Shown: piece by piece, positions 34,969-43,265 of the stretch | How positions within the stretch are numbered: position 1 is the stretch's first letter | How the letters are laid out: every line of letters starts with the position of its first letter | Source of the DNA: Osedax symbiont Rs1 | GTDB lineage: Bacteria > Pseudomonadota > Gammaproteobacteria > Pseudomonadales > Balneatricaceae | Length of the DNA: 49,157 bases | Reading direction: 5' to 3' | NCBI GenBank assembly: GCA_000416275.1 | Contig: ASZJ01000081.1 | Coordinates: 1-49,157 of the forward strand | Made by a program: the position numbers and the translations under genes | The notes under the pieces: model-generated | Seen by the model: only the letters and a program-made list of their open reading frames with translations | Told to the model about the DNA's origin: nothing | Database searches by the model: none

Positions 34969-35442
34969 ATGTATCGTGTTGAAACGGTCGAAAAACGTCA
35001 TCAATTGGGCCAGTCGATGGTGGAATATACGGTGCTCTTGATTGCGTTAACAGCCGCTATGCTCACTGTCTCCGGTGGCGAATATGGGCATGTAGGGACC
35101 CGAAAAAGTACACCAACCGAGCAACATTATCAGCAATACGATCACTCTTTAATGCAGGCGGTACATCAGAGGTATCGAGCGCAAAGTTACGGATTGCGAA
35201 TTACGGAATTACCGGAACGCAATGTCGACGGTCTTTCACAGTACTATAACCGGCTCGAAAAATTTCCAGCACTCTCCTCTGAAATCAATAAGGTTGCCGG
35301 TCACTTGAATAAAGTGAATCAGAATTTTAATGATGTAAATAAAGGATTATCTAAACTCAAGGTACTGAAAAAACGGGTAAAGGCAGGATTTAAAACCTTT
35401 AAAAAAAAGGTGCACAGTTCTCTGGGTGTTTTTAAAGGTTAA
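34969..35442 (+). CDS. Pilin-like protein with long charged tail
   Basis: A 157-residue protein with a prepilin-like start: basic leader, then GQSMVEYTVLLIALTAAM, matching GQxMxEY of the first pilin gene at 31042. The rest is a hydrophilic domain of about 115 residues, ending in a Lys-rich helix (KVLKKRVKAGFKTFKKKVH). It may be a minor pilin or tip adhesin. The stop codon TAA lies in the target duplication of the 69-bp MITE that follows immediately, so the gene is intact up to its last codon. Confidence 0.72.
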   Translation: MYRVETVEKRHQLGQSMVEYTVLLIALTAAMLTVSGGEYGHVGTRKSTPTEQHYQQYDHSLMQAVHQRYRAQSYGLRITELPERNVDGLSQYYNRLEKFPALSSEINKVAGHLNKVNQNFNDVNKGLSKLKVLKKRVKAGFKTFKKKVHSSLGVFKG

Positions 35443-35444
35443 TA

Positions 35445-35513
35445 CCTGAATCCGTGACTTCAAAATAAATCAAGAGCTTGCGCTATGTGGTGCAGTGAAG
35501 TCACTTATTCAGG
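35445..35513. mobile_element. 69-bp MITE, internally deleted copy, with 5-bp target duplication
   Basis: It begins CCTGAATCCGTGACTTCA (35445-35462) and ends TGAAGTCACTTATTCAGG (35496-35513). The right 40 bases, AATCAAGAGCTTGCGCTATG and onward, match the full copy at 24713-24921, and the interior is missing. The flanks are TAATA (35440-35444) and TAATA (35514-35518). It lies between the pilin-like gene and cpaB inside the tad locus. Confidence 0.88.
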
Positions 35514-35584
35514 TAATAGTTAGAGGCGATCAGTTTAATAAAACTGATCAGCATAATTTATTAAATAGGTTTAAATAACGCTGA

Positions 35585-37495
35585 ATGCTGAGCGTGGGAG
35601 ATCGAACATTGGCCACTAGTAGTAAAAAAACAATCACCTTACTTGTTGTTGCAATAGGCTTAGGGGTACTGGGCGCTTTCCTGGCCATGCTTTATTTAAA
35701 TGCCAGAGAGTCGTCGCTACGTGATTTGTTGAAGCCTAAATCAGAGCTTGTCGCAGTAGTCGTCGCCAGTAAAGACTTGTTAAAAGGTGATGTTTTAGAC
35801 GGTAATACTTTGTCGATCAGAGAAATACCAGCAGCTTATGTTGACAATAACGCGATACGTCCGGGGCAGTTTGATGCGATCGAAGGAAAAATTTTACAGC
35901 AGAACTTAGCGGTTGGCAAAATGTTGCTGGCCAGTTACGTAGGGGCAGATTTTCCATTAGATTTTTCTGATACATTGACCATCAAACGCCGCGCAATGAC
36001 TATTCAAGTGGATGAGATGAGCACTTTTACCGGGTTGTTGAGGCCGGGTAACCGCATAGATTTATTTGTGAATATTAGCATCGGCGACGCTCAACAAAAG
36101 AGCATTATGCCGGTTCTGGAAAATGTAGAGGTATTGACCACAGGGCGCGATAGCGCATATGACTACACTGAAAAAGTACGTTTCTTACGTGGCGGCGTCA
36201 ACCCGGGAATCAATCAGAACTTTACCACAGTGACGCTCAATGTGACGGCTAAAGAGGCGGCTATTTTAGCCTCAGCCCAAGACAAAGGAGATTTATTAGT
36301 ACTCTTGCGCAATCGTAAAGATAAGTCGGGGTCTGGCTTTAGTGTCATCTCTAGTAATCAGGTGCTGGCCAATGCTAAGCGACTGGAGCGTAAAGAGCAG
36401 TTGCGCCGTAGCACTGAAAAGCTCAGTGATAATGTGGTACTCGGTAAAGATGGAGTGCTACGTAATAAAGAAGGTGTGGCACTGAGTAATCAAAATTTGC
36501 TGATAGCGGCAGATGGCACTATTCGCACTAAGTCAGGTATTAATTTGAGTAGCCGGGGCTTAAGCCTGAATGCTAAGGGCGAGATTGTTGATAAAGATGG
36601 CAATGTGATTGATCCGGATAGTTTAGTGATTGCGGCAGATGGCAGTTTAATGACCAGTGACGGCAGACTGCTTGATGGCGAAAAAGTACAGAGTTTAGCA
36701 GGGGCTAAGGTAAAAAATATTAGCGGCGCAACCCCGCTAAATATTGGCGGTGCTAAGCAGTTGAATACGGTTGGCGCTAAGCAATTAAACCTTGCGGGTG
36801 CTAAGCAGCAGGCTGACGGCTCTGTGATGCTAGCGGATGGCACAATAATTAAAGATGCGACTATTGATAGTGAAGGTAACTTAGTGATGGCCGACGGCTC
36901 GGTGATCACGGCTGATTCAGTGATGTTGGCGGACGGCACGATTCTTAAAGATGCGAGCGTAGATAGTGACGGTAATATAGTGATGGCAGATGGCTCGGTG
37001 ATCACGGCTAATTCAGTGATGTTGGCGGACGGCACGATTCTTAAAGATGCGACCTTAGATAGCGAAGGTAACCTAGTGATGGCTGACGGTTCGGTGATCA
37101 CGGAAAATTCAGTGATGTTAGCCGATGGCACAATCATTAACGATGCGACGCTAGATAGTGCAGGTAACATAGTGACGGCTGATGGCTCGGTGATCTCCGC
37201 TAATTCAGTAGTGCTGGCGGATGGCTCGGTTATTAATGGTGCGACTTTGGACAGTGACGGAAATTTAGTGATGGCTGACGGGACGGTGATAAAAGCCGAA
37301 GATGTGGTGATTAATGCAGATGGCACTGTCAGTGATCGCAACGGTAATCTTCTGGCTGGGCTCAGTGTCTCTAAATCTTCTAGAACGAAAAAGGTTAGCG
37401 ATGTTTTACCGGTGGGTGCTAGCGTCGATTATCTGGCAGGAGGTATCAGTAAAGACGGGATATTGACTGTACAAAAATTACCAGTGGCTAAGTGA
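35585..37495 (+). CDS. cpaB: CpaB/RcpC with a large repeat region
   Basis: CpaB helps assemble the Tad outer-membrane secretin channel in the periplasm. Residues 1-35 include a membrane anchor (ITLLVVAIGLGVLGAFLAML). Residues about 50-115 are an SAF domain (VVVASKDLLKGDVL...IREIPAAYV), followed by the RcpC/CpaB core to about 275 (RAMTIQVDEM, LLRPGNRIDLFVN, TVTLNVTAKEAAILASAQD). The family is normally about 250-300 residues; this one has 636. Residues about 285-372 are degenerate ADG/KDG repeats, 373-412 are five 8-residue GAKxLN-like units, and 413-572 are five 32-residue units. The tail ends GILTVQKLPVAK. An alternative TTG at 35609 has GGAG 9 nt upstream and would remove eight residues; the ATG at 35585 is kept for now. 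Confidence 0.88.
   Translation: MLSVGDRTLATSSKKTITLLVVAIGLGVLGAFLAMLYLNARESSLRDLLKPKSELVAVVVASKDLLKGDVLDGNTLSIREIPAAYVDNNAIRPGQFDAIEGKILQQNLAVGKMLLASYVGADFPLDFSDTLTIKRRAMTIQVDEMSTFTGLLRPGNRIDLFVNISIGDAQQKSIMPVLENVEVLTTGRDSAYDYTEKVRFLRGGVNPGINQNFTTVTLNVTAKEAAILASAQDKGDLLVLLRNRKDKSGSGFSVISSNQVLANAKRLERKEQLRRSTEKLSDNVVLGKDGVLRNKEGVALSNQNLLIAADGTIRTKSGINLSSRGLSLNAKGEIVDKDGNVIDPDSLVIAADGSLMTSDGRLLDGEKVQSLAGAKVKNISGATPLNIGGAKQLNTVGAKQLNLAGAKQQADGSVMLADGTIIKDATIDSEGNLVMADGSVITADSVMLADGTILKDASVDSDGNIVMADGSVITANSVMLADGTILKDATLDSEGNLVMADGSVITENSVMLADGTIINDATLDSAGNIVTADGSVISANSVVLADGSVINGATLDSDGNLVMADGTVIKAEDVVINADGTVSDRNGNLLAGLSVSKSSRTKKVSDVLPVGASVDYLAGGISKDGILTVQKLPVAK
36701..36820 (+). repeat. Five 8-codon repeats in cpaB
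   Basis: Codons 373-412 read as five 24-bp units: GAKVKNIS, GATPLNIG, GAKQLNTV, GAKQLNLA, GAKQQADG. They adjoin the 96-bp repeats with no gap. Confidence 0.75.
36821..37300 (+). repeat. Five exact-length 96-bp tandem repeats in cpaB
   Basis: The units start at 36821, 36917, 37013, 37109 and 37205, each 32 codons, with no gaps. Each has two 16-residue halves. The first half is like SVMLADGTILKDATLD and the second like SEGNLVMADGSVITAN. The first three units are very similar in DNA as well (GTGATGTTGGCGGACGGCAC appears at identical spacing in units 2 and 3), which indicates recent duplication or gene conversion. A sixth, degenerate unit follows to about 37380. Confidence 0.93.
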
Positions 37496-37508
37496 AACGG
37501 TGAAAATC

Positions 37509-38879
37509 ATGAAAATAATATCTAAAATTTCTTTGGCGCTGATCATGGCAAGTTTAAGCGCTGTGACCCAGGCCGATAACTTTCGATTGTTTGTTGGTCA
37601 AATGAAAACTTTGCCTTTTTCGGAAATAGAGAGAGTCGCGGTAGGTAATGCGGGGTTAGTTAGCACTTCTATCATGGATAATGGTGAGCTGCTGATTCTC
37701 GCAGAAAAAGCCGGCGATACTGAAATTCAAATATGGTTGAAAAGTGGTCAAAATATTATTCATAAGTTCTATATTATTCCCGCTAACACCGCGCGCAATG
37801 TCGCTGAAGTCAGATCTATTGTTGGCCGAGTGCGAGGGCTAAGTATTCGTCAAGTGGGCAGTAATATTATTCTCAAAGGCGCGATAAGCCACAGGGCTTC
37901 GTCGATGCTCAAAAAAGTGACCAAAGTGTATACCAATGTATTAGATCTGACCTCGGCAACGGCTAGCAATGATCTGCACAAAGTGTTTAAAAAAATGCGG
38001 CAAGTTAAAGTGCGTAGCGCGGGGGACAAGTTAGTTATATCGGGGAACGTCAGTGAAAAAGATAAAGCCTATATTAATGCGGTTAAAGATTCTTACCCTG
38101 AACTAGTTGACTTAACGGTATCCACCACGGCGCCGCCAATGGTCTACATGAAAGTACAAATTACTGAACTGGGCAATAAAACCTCGGAGAGTTTGGGGAT
38201 CAAATGGGACGTGACTAGTGATGCTCCCGCGGGGCGTTTCACTACCTTAAGCCATTTGAAAAATAGTATTACCGGCGGGTTAACGGGAAACATTAATGCC
38301 ACCATTACCGCAGCGATCAATAACGGCAGCGCACTTTTGCTGGCATCACCGACGCTGAGTGCCTTAAGTGGTAGTGAAGCGGAGTTTTTTGCCGGTGGTT
38401 CGTTCCCGATTAAAGTTGTTCAAGACGGCGAGACCAGCATTGAGTTCAAAGAATACGGTATCTCTCTTAAAATTAAACCGCTGGTCGATGCAAACAATAG
38501 AATTTCTGCTTCCGTTGAAACCGAACTTAGCGATATCGATGCCTCCGTTGCTGTTGATGGTGTGCCGGGTCTGCTGAGTCGAAAAACTAATACTCATGTC
38601 AGTTTAATGACCGGCCAAACTTTTGCGCTCAGCGGGCTAGTTAATCGCAATATGAGTAGAGATGTGGCGCGCTTCCCCTTTTTAAGTAAGGTGCCGATTT
38701 TAGGGGCTTTATTTAAGTCGAAAAATTTTATTAACAATAAATCTAATTTGGTGATTTTTATCACCCCGTATATCGTCACTCCAGAAAGCGATTTGAATCA
38801 AAAACAACTGCTGGTTGCCGAGCGCATGCAAGCTAAATTTTTAGACAGTGCTGTATTTAATTTGGAGATCTTAGAATAA
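37509..38879 (+). CDS. cpaC: Tad secretin CpaC/RcpA
   Basis: The outer-membrane channel of the Tad pilus. It has 456 residues from the ATG at 37509 (a GTG at 37500 is also in frame, adding three). A signal peptide covers about 1-25 (ISLALIMASLSAVTQADN). A pilus-secretion N-domain (about 28-105) is followed by BON-like/N1 modules, then the secretin core with LLLASPTLSALSGSEAEFFAGG, VPGLLSRKTNTHVSL and the C-terminal VPILGALFKS...NLVIFITPYIV. It starts directly behind cpaB and touches cpaF by 1 nt, so the genes are closely coupled. No CpaD/pilotin gene is recognised. Confidence 0.92.
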   Translation: MKIISKISLALIMASLSAVTQADNFRLFVGQMKTLPFSEIERVAVGNAGLVSTSIMDNGELLILAEKAGDTEIQIWLKSGQNIIHKFYIIPANTARNVAEVRSIVGRVRGLSIRQVGSNIILKGAISHRASSMLKKVTKVYTNVLDLTSATASNDLHKVFKKMRQVKVRSAGDKLVISGNVSEKDKAYINAVKDSYPELVDLTVSTTAPPMVYMKVQITELGNKTSESLGIKWDVTSDAPAGRFTTLSHLKNSITGGLTGNINATITAAINNGSALLLASPTLSALSGSEAEFFAGGSFPIKVVQDGETSIEFKEYGISLKIKPLVDANNRISASVETELSDIDASVAVDGVPGLLSRKTNTHVSLMTGQTFALSGLVNRNMSRDVARFPFLSKVPILGALFKSKNFINNKSNLVIFITPYIVTPESDLNQKQLLVAERMQAKFLDSAVFNLEILE

Positions 38880-40594
38880 TGTTTGAAGTGGTAGTGATCA
38901 CCGACAATGGCGCTAATGTTGAACGGGTGCGCTGTACCTTGCGTCATTGTACGATTGGCAAATCGAGAGATAATTTAGTACAAATTCGCGGCTGGCGTGT
39001 GGCTCAAGTGCACTGCAAAGTTGAACTGACTGATAAAGGTTTATATGTAGAGGATGTCAGTGAGGGATCGGGGGTTAGCGTCAATGGCAATAAAGTGCCG
39101 TTTTACGGGCCAATTCGCAGCTCGGATGTGATTAGTATTGGCAGTTATGATTTTCGGTTGGGGGCAGTGGAGGGCAGCAACCAAGATAGTGGCAAGCTTG
39201 CAGGGTCATCGGAAGAGCCCGTTGCGGCGGTGCAAAAGGTCGCGAGCGATGAAGAGTGGAGCATGCAAACCTATATTGGCGGCGCTTTAGGCAGTAAAAC
39301 TGCTGAAGATAGAGTCGGTGAAATAGAGCGACAGCGGATGTTTATGTGGCGCAACCGTATCCATCAAGAAGTATTGCGGATGATGGATCTAAAGCGCACT
39401 GATGTCGGTTCCATGGATGAGCTTGAGCTGAAGCAAAAAGTAGAGGGGATGATTGACGATGCTCTCGAAGGTATGGCGAAGGAAATTCCCGACAATATCG
39501 ATATCGCTGACCTTAAAACCTCAGTACTTAACGAAGCTGTTGGTTTAGGACCACTGGAAGCGTTGCTGGAAGACGATGAAGTGACAGAAATCATGGTCAA
39601 TGCCTTTGATGATATATACGTCGAGAAAAAAGGTCGTTTAATACGCAGCGATATCGCTTTCAGTTCTGATTCTGCGGTGATGTCGGCGATTGAAAGAATT
39701 GTTTCGCCCCTTGGACGGCGTATTGATGAGAGCTCGCCAATGGTAGATGCCCGGTTGCCGGATGGATCTAGGGTTAATGCGATTATCCCGCCACTGGCAC
39801 TGCGTGGGCCGACGTTGACTATTCGTAAATTTTCGAAAAAGAAACTCAATGTCGACGATTTAATCGGCTTTGGTACTATCAATCAAGCGATGGCTCATTT
39901 TCTACAAATGGCGGTAGAACAGCACTGTAATATTGTAATATCAGGTGGCACCGGCTCCGGTAAAACCACCTTGTTGAACATCATGTCTAATTTTATTCCA
40001 GTGACCGAGCGGATTATCACGATAGAGGATGCCGCCGAGCTCAAGCTTGCTCAACCGCACGTGGTTTCGCTAGAGTCTAGGCCTGCCAACTTAGAGGGAA
40101 AAGGTGCTATTCCGATCCGCGATTTAGTGAAAAACTGCCTGCGGATGCGGCCCGATCGAATTGTGGTCGGCGAGTGCCGTGGCGGTGAGGCGCTAGATAT
40201 GTTGACTGCGATGAATACCGGACACGATGGCTCATTAACCACCGTGCATGCCAATACTCCCAGAGATGTTGTGTCACGTTTGGAAGTGATGGTGATGATG
40301 GCGGGGATGGATCTGCCGGCAAGGGCCATACGTGAGCAAATAGCCTCGGCGGTGCATGTTATTGTGCAGCAGAGTCGCTTAGCTGACGGCAGTCGTAAAA
40401 TCACCCATATTTCGGAAATTACCGGTATGGAGGGCGATACGGTGCAGCTCAATGACATCTTTGTCTATCGGCAGGAAGGCTTTGACGAAGAGGGTAAAGT
40501 CGTCGGGCAGTATATGCCGACCGGTCAAGTGCCGCACTTTTATGAGTCTTTGCGTGCCCGCGGGGTGATCGTTGATATGAGCATCTTCGGATGA
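38879..40594 (+). CDS. cpaF: CpaF/TadA motor ATPase with N-terminal FHA-like domain
   Basis: A secretion ATPase of 571 residues. Residues 1-98 are an FHA-like domain (CTIGKSRDNLVQI, VAQVHCKVEL, YVEDVSEGSGVSVNGNKV), which normally reads phosphothreonine. The CpaF/TadA core follows from about 150, with VNAFDDIYVEKKGRL, Walker A GGTGSGKTT (356-364), the Asp box TIEDAAELKL, Walker B DRIVVGECRGGEALDML and GHDGSLTTVHANTPRD. The FHA fold appears intact in pattern, but the usual Arg is Lys (GKS), the Ser-Arg before the His is replaced (VAQVH), and the NGT turn is changed (EGSGV). The gene overlaps tadB by 4 nt. Confidence 0.95.
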   Translation: MFEVVVITDNGANVERVRCTLRHCTIGKSRDNLVQIRGWRVAQVHCKVELTDKGLYVEDVSEGSGVSVNGNKVPFYGPIRSSDVISIGSYDFRLGAVEGSNQDSGKLAGSSEEPVAAVQKVASDEEWSMQTYIGGALGSKTAEDRVGEIERQRMFMWRNRIHQEVLRMMDLKRTDVGSMDELELKQKVEGMIDDALEGMAKEIPDNIDIADLKTSVLNEAVGLGPLEALLEDDEVTEIMVNAFDDIYVEKKGRLIRSDIAFSSDSAVMSAIERIVSPLGRRIDESSPMVDARLPDGSRVNAIIPPLALRGPTLTIRKFSKKKLNVDDLIGFGTINQAMAHFLQMAVEQHCNIVISGGTGSGKTTLLNIMSNFIPVTERIITIEDAAELKLAQPHVVSLESRPANLEGKGAIPIRDLVKNCLRMRPDRIVVGECRGGEALDMLTAMNTGHDGSLTTVHANTPRDVVSRLEVMVMMAGMDLPARAIREQIASAVHVIVQQSRLADGSRKITHISEITGMEGDTVQLNDIFVYRQEGFDEEGKVVGQYMPTGQVPHFYESLRARGVIVDMSIFG

Positions 40595-41472
40595 TCAATT
40601 ATCTGCTAGATTTGGCTACAGATAGCTTGTTTTGGCTAGCGCTGCTGGCGGTTTTTTGTGCCGTGGCAATTATCGCTTGGCTGCTAGTGCGCAAAGCGAA
40701 TACCTTTATAGGTGAATACCAGTCGGTCTTTAAAGAGACCGCTACTGGCAACTTAGATGATATGTTCTTATTTATAGATCCGCAGCAGCTGTTTATTGCC
40801 AATGTAGTGGCGCTGGTCTTCGCGCCGCTGTTGGCCTACATGATGACCGGCGATTTTACGATAGCGCTGCTGGTTTTTGGGTTGCTAATCGTGGTGCCGC
40901 TCTGGGTCTATAAAAGAATGCGCAAAAATCGACTGAAGAAATTTGAGCAACAACTGCCGGACGTGCTGGTAATGATTAGCGGTGCACTCGCCTCGGGCTC
41001 CAGCTTAAATATGGCGTTGCAATCGGTGATGTTGGAGCAGCAGGCGCCGATTTCCCAAGAGTTCATGTTATTTGTTCGCGAGCAGCGTATCGGTGTCGAT
41101 TTTGATGCTTCGCTACGCAATATGGAGCGGCGCATACCGTTGCTAGATTTTTCGATGTTTACCGCCGCGATGCGCATTTCCCGCGAAGTGGGTGGGGATT
41201 TAGGTGAAGTATTATCGACCCTGGCGGACACTTTGCGGCGCAAGTCGTCGATGGAGGGAAAAATTGACTCGTTAACCGCCCAGGGACGGATGCAAGGCAT
41301 AGTGATGACCGGATTACCGGTGTTGCTCGGAGGCTTGTTATTCGCACTTGAGCCAGAGGCAATGAGCAAATTGTTTACCACCCCGATGGGCTGGGGGCTT
41401 TTGTCGGTGATCGTAGTGATGGAAGTATTGGGTTACATCTTTATTAGCAAAATCACCAGCATCGATGTGTAG
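40591..41472 (+). CDS. tadB: Tad inner-membrane platform protein TadB
   Basis: One of the two paired membrane proteins that form the base for pilus assembly on the CpaF motor. It has 293 residues. Helices lie near 14-33, about 68-108 and 230-290. The T2SS-F domain between them has QQLPDVLVMISGALASGSSLNMALQSV and AAMRISREVGGDLGEVLSTLADTLR (split at GGDL). ATG overlaps the cpaF stop by 4 nt. It is followed by tadC after a 30-bp gap. Confidence 0.93.
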   Translation: MINYLLDLATDSLFWLALLAVFCAVAIIAWLLVRKANTFIGEYQSVFKETATGNLDDMFLFIDPQQLFIANVVALVFAPLLAYMMTGDFTIALLVFGLLIVVPLWVYKRMRKNRLKKFEQQLPDVLVMISGALASGSSLNMALQSVMLEQQAPISQEFMLFVREQRIGVDFDASLRNMERRIPLLDFSMFTAAMRISREVGGDLGEVLSTLADTLRRKSSMEGKIDSLTAQGRMQGIVMTGLPVLLGGLLFALEPEAMSKLFTTPMGWGLLSVIVVMEVLGYIFISKITSIDV

Positions 41473-41502
41473 AAATATGCTTGGGTTTGAGGAGTGCGCT
41501 GA

Positions 41503-42393
41503 ATGTTTGAAATGACGTTAGAGGTGGTATATTTCGCCGCTATTTTGCTGACTGGAATCAGCGTGATATCGCTATTTTATGGTCTGCAACGGGCGATACC
41601 AGAAACACCCGATGATGTGCGTACCTATATGGACCCACTGCCTGCTGGGTTGAAGTTGATTTGGCCCTTCGTTTTACTATTTACCGTCTTAGTGGAAATG
41701 CTCTATTCAAACTCTTACTTAGATAAAGTTGAGAAAAAATTGCAACATACAGGGGTGAGCTATGTGTTAACCGCTGAGCAATTTATTGCACTGCGTTATA
41801 TCTGTGCCATCATTTGTCTGTTGCTGGCACTGTTAGTGTTGTCGTCACTAAAAAATGTCAGTGAAACTTGGCTGATTTTAAGCGTGGCAGTGCTCGGTGG
41901 TTTTATGTTCCCCTCGGTGTGGTTGGCCGATACCCGCAAGCGTCGGGAAATGCAGGTGATTAGGGCGCTGCCTATCTATTTAGATTTTACCACTATGGCG
42001 GTTGAGGCGGGCTTGAACTTAACCGGGGCTATGCAACAGGCACTCAACAAAGGGCCAAAAGGGGCGCTGCGTAATGAGTTCAGTATTGTGATGCGTGATA
42101 TGCGCTCAGGAGTCACTAGAGCGGAGGCGCTAAAGCGCATGGATGCTCGGCTGCGAGTGGATGATATCAGCCGCTTTGTCAATGCTATGATCCAGGCGGA
42201 AAAAATGGGTTCGAGCATGGCCAAAACCTTGCGTATTCAATCGGAGCAAAGACGCACCGAACGCTTCCAGCGCGCCGAGAAAAAAGCCATGGAGGCCCCA
42301 GTTAAACTAGTTTTCCCTCTTATCGTATTCATATTTCCAGTGACTTTTATGATATTGGGATTCCCGATTGCGATTAAATTCATGGCCATGTAG
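41503..42393 (+). CDS. tadC: Tad inner-membrane platform protein TadC
   Basis: The partner of TadB, with 296 residues and T2SS-F fold. Membrane helices lie near 8-26, 46-64, 91-113, 117-140 and 270-294. The core has LPIYLDFTTMAVEAGLNLTGAMQQAL (split at AVEAG) and AMIQAEKMGSSMAKTLRIQSEQRRTER (split at MAKTL). The C-terminus FPLIVFIFPVTFMILGFPIA is typical. GAGG-like sequence precedes the ATG. Confidence 0.93.
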   Translation: MFEMTLEVVYFAAILLTGISVISLFYGLQRAIPETPDDVRTYMDPLPAGLKLIWPFVLLFTVLVEMLYSNSYLDKVEKKLQHTGVSYVLTAEQFIALRYICAIICLLLALLVLSSLKNVSETWLILSVAVLGGFMFPSVWLADTRKRREMQVIRALPIYLDFTTMAVEAGLNLTGAMQQALNKGPKGALRNEFSIVMRDMRSGVTRAEALKRMDARLRVDDISRFVNAMIQAEKMGSSMAKTLRIQSEQRRTERFQRAEKKAMEAPVKLVFPLIVFIFPVTFMILGFPIAIKFMAM

Positions 42394-42431
42394 CAGCAGT
42401 CGTTTTCTCGGTCAGGTTACCAGGGTGTGCA

Positions 42432-42800
42432 ATGCAGCAGGCAACAATAGTTTTTGATACAGAGCAAAAAATTTCAATAGTGATTACCGAAACATTCAAA
42501 GAGCGCAACCGTGGATTATTTACCCTAGCCAAACTGCAGCCAGGCCAAGGTTTGTTGATTACCCCCTGTCGCTCAGTGCATAGCTTTGGCATGGCATATG
42601 CCATTGACTTACTGTATTTGAATAAGCAGCTACAGGTAGTCAAAATAATTTCGAATATGCTGCCTAATCGAATGTCTTTGGCTCTGCGGGGGTATAGCAC
42701 TTTAGAGCTACTCAGTGGTGAAGCACAACGTTTAGGCATAGGCCTTGGCAGTCAGGGCAAGCTTTTAATAAACAGTTATATAGATAGGAGTGAACGATGA
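42432..42800 (+). CDS. DUF192 family protein
   Basis: A 122-residue protein with the DUF192 pattern: ERNRGLFTLAKLQPGQGLLI, then a VHSFGMAYAIDLLYLNKQLQVV segment with the conserved Phe-Gly-Met (family: F.M...pLDv.Fl), and LELLSGEAQRLGI. DUF192 proteins are frequent beside tad loci and have no settled function. No signal peptide is visible here. It overlaps the next gene by 4 nt. A GGTGTGCA context before the ATG is a weak ribosome-binding site. Confidence 0.83.
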   Translation: MQQATIVFDTEQKISIVITETFKERNRGLFTLAKLQPGQGLLITPCRSVHSFGMAYAIDLLYLNKQLQVVKIISNMLPNRMSLALRGYSTLELLSGEAQRLGIGLGSQGKLLINSYIDRSER

Positions 42801-43261
42801 AAACGAGCAACATAGTGGTTTTGATATTGAGTGTCTTTTTGACCGCTTGTAATACGCTACCACAAAAACCGGAAACACAAGCGCAGCCGCTAGCTGTATA
42901 TAAAATGCTACTTGAGCAAGCGGATGAAAATTATGCCAAACAGGATTATGCCGCAGCACTGCTTGACTATGAGCAACTAGATCTTGGCACCGCTGAGGAT
43001 ACTTATGTGCTGTTTCGCATTGGCAATAGTAATAACCACCTAGGGCAGCCCAAAGCCGCGGTTGCCGCCTATGAAAAAGCACTGCTGATCGATGACAAAA
43101 TGAGTAAAGCTTGGCACAATTTGGCGGTTGTCTACATGCAGCAAAGTGCTAAAATTTGGCAAAATATGAGTGCTAGTATTGATGCTAAGGATCCGTTGTC
43201 GGCGGTGGCTAAGTATTATAATAAAGGATTGATTGAATTGATTAAGCCGAAAAAAGACTGA
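42797..43261 (+). CDS. TadD-like TPR lipoprotein
   Basis: A 154-residue protein with a lipoprotein signal (lipobox FLTAC, Cys at residue 19) followed by TPR repeats: DENYAKQDYAAALLDYEQL, VLFRIGNSNNHLGQPKAAVAAYEKAL (split at LGQPK) and MSKAWHNLAVVYMQQ. TadD proteins are TPR lipoproteins needed for Flp pilus assembly, probably as a pilotin for the secretin. That fits here, as no other pilotin is seen. It lies between DUF192 and tadE in the same operon. Confidence 0.86.
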   Translation: MKTSNIVVLILSVFLTACNTLPQKPETQAQPLAVYKMLLEQADENYAKQDYAAALLDYEQLDLGTAEDTYVLFRIGNSNNHLGQPKAAVAAYEKALLIDDKMSKAWHNLAVVYMQQSAKIWQNMSASIDAKDPLSAVAKYYNKGLIELIKPKKD

Positions 43262-43265
43262 TTTA

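Noticed and set aside
36490-37341. A 283-codon open frame on the minus strand opposite the cpaB repeats.
   Set aside because: It exists only because the plus-strand repeats are rich in codons that do not give stops on the other strand. It has low-complexity composition and no ribosome-binding site.
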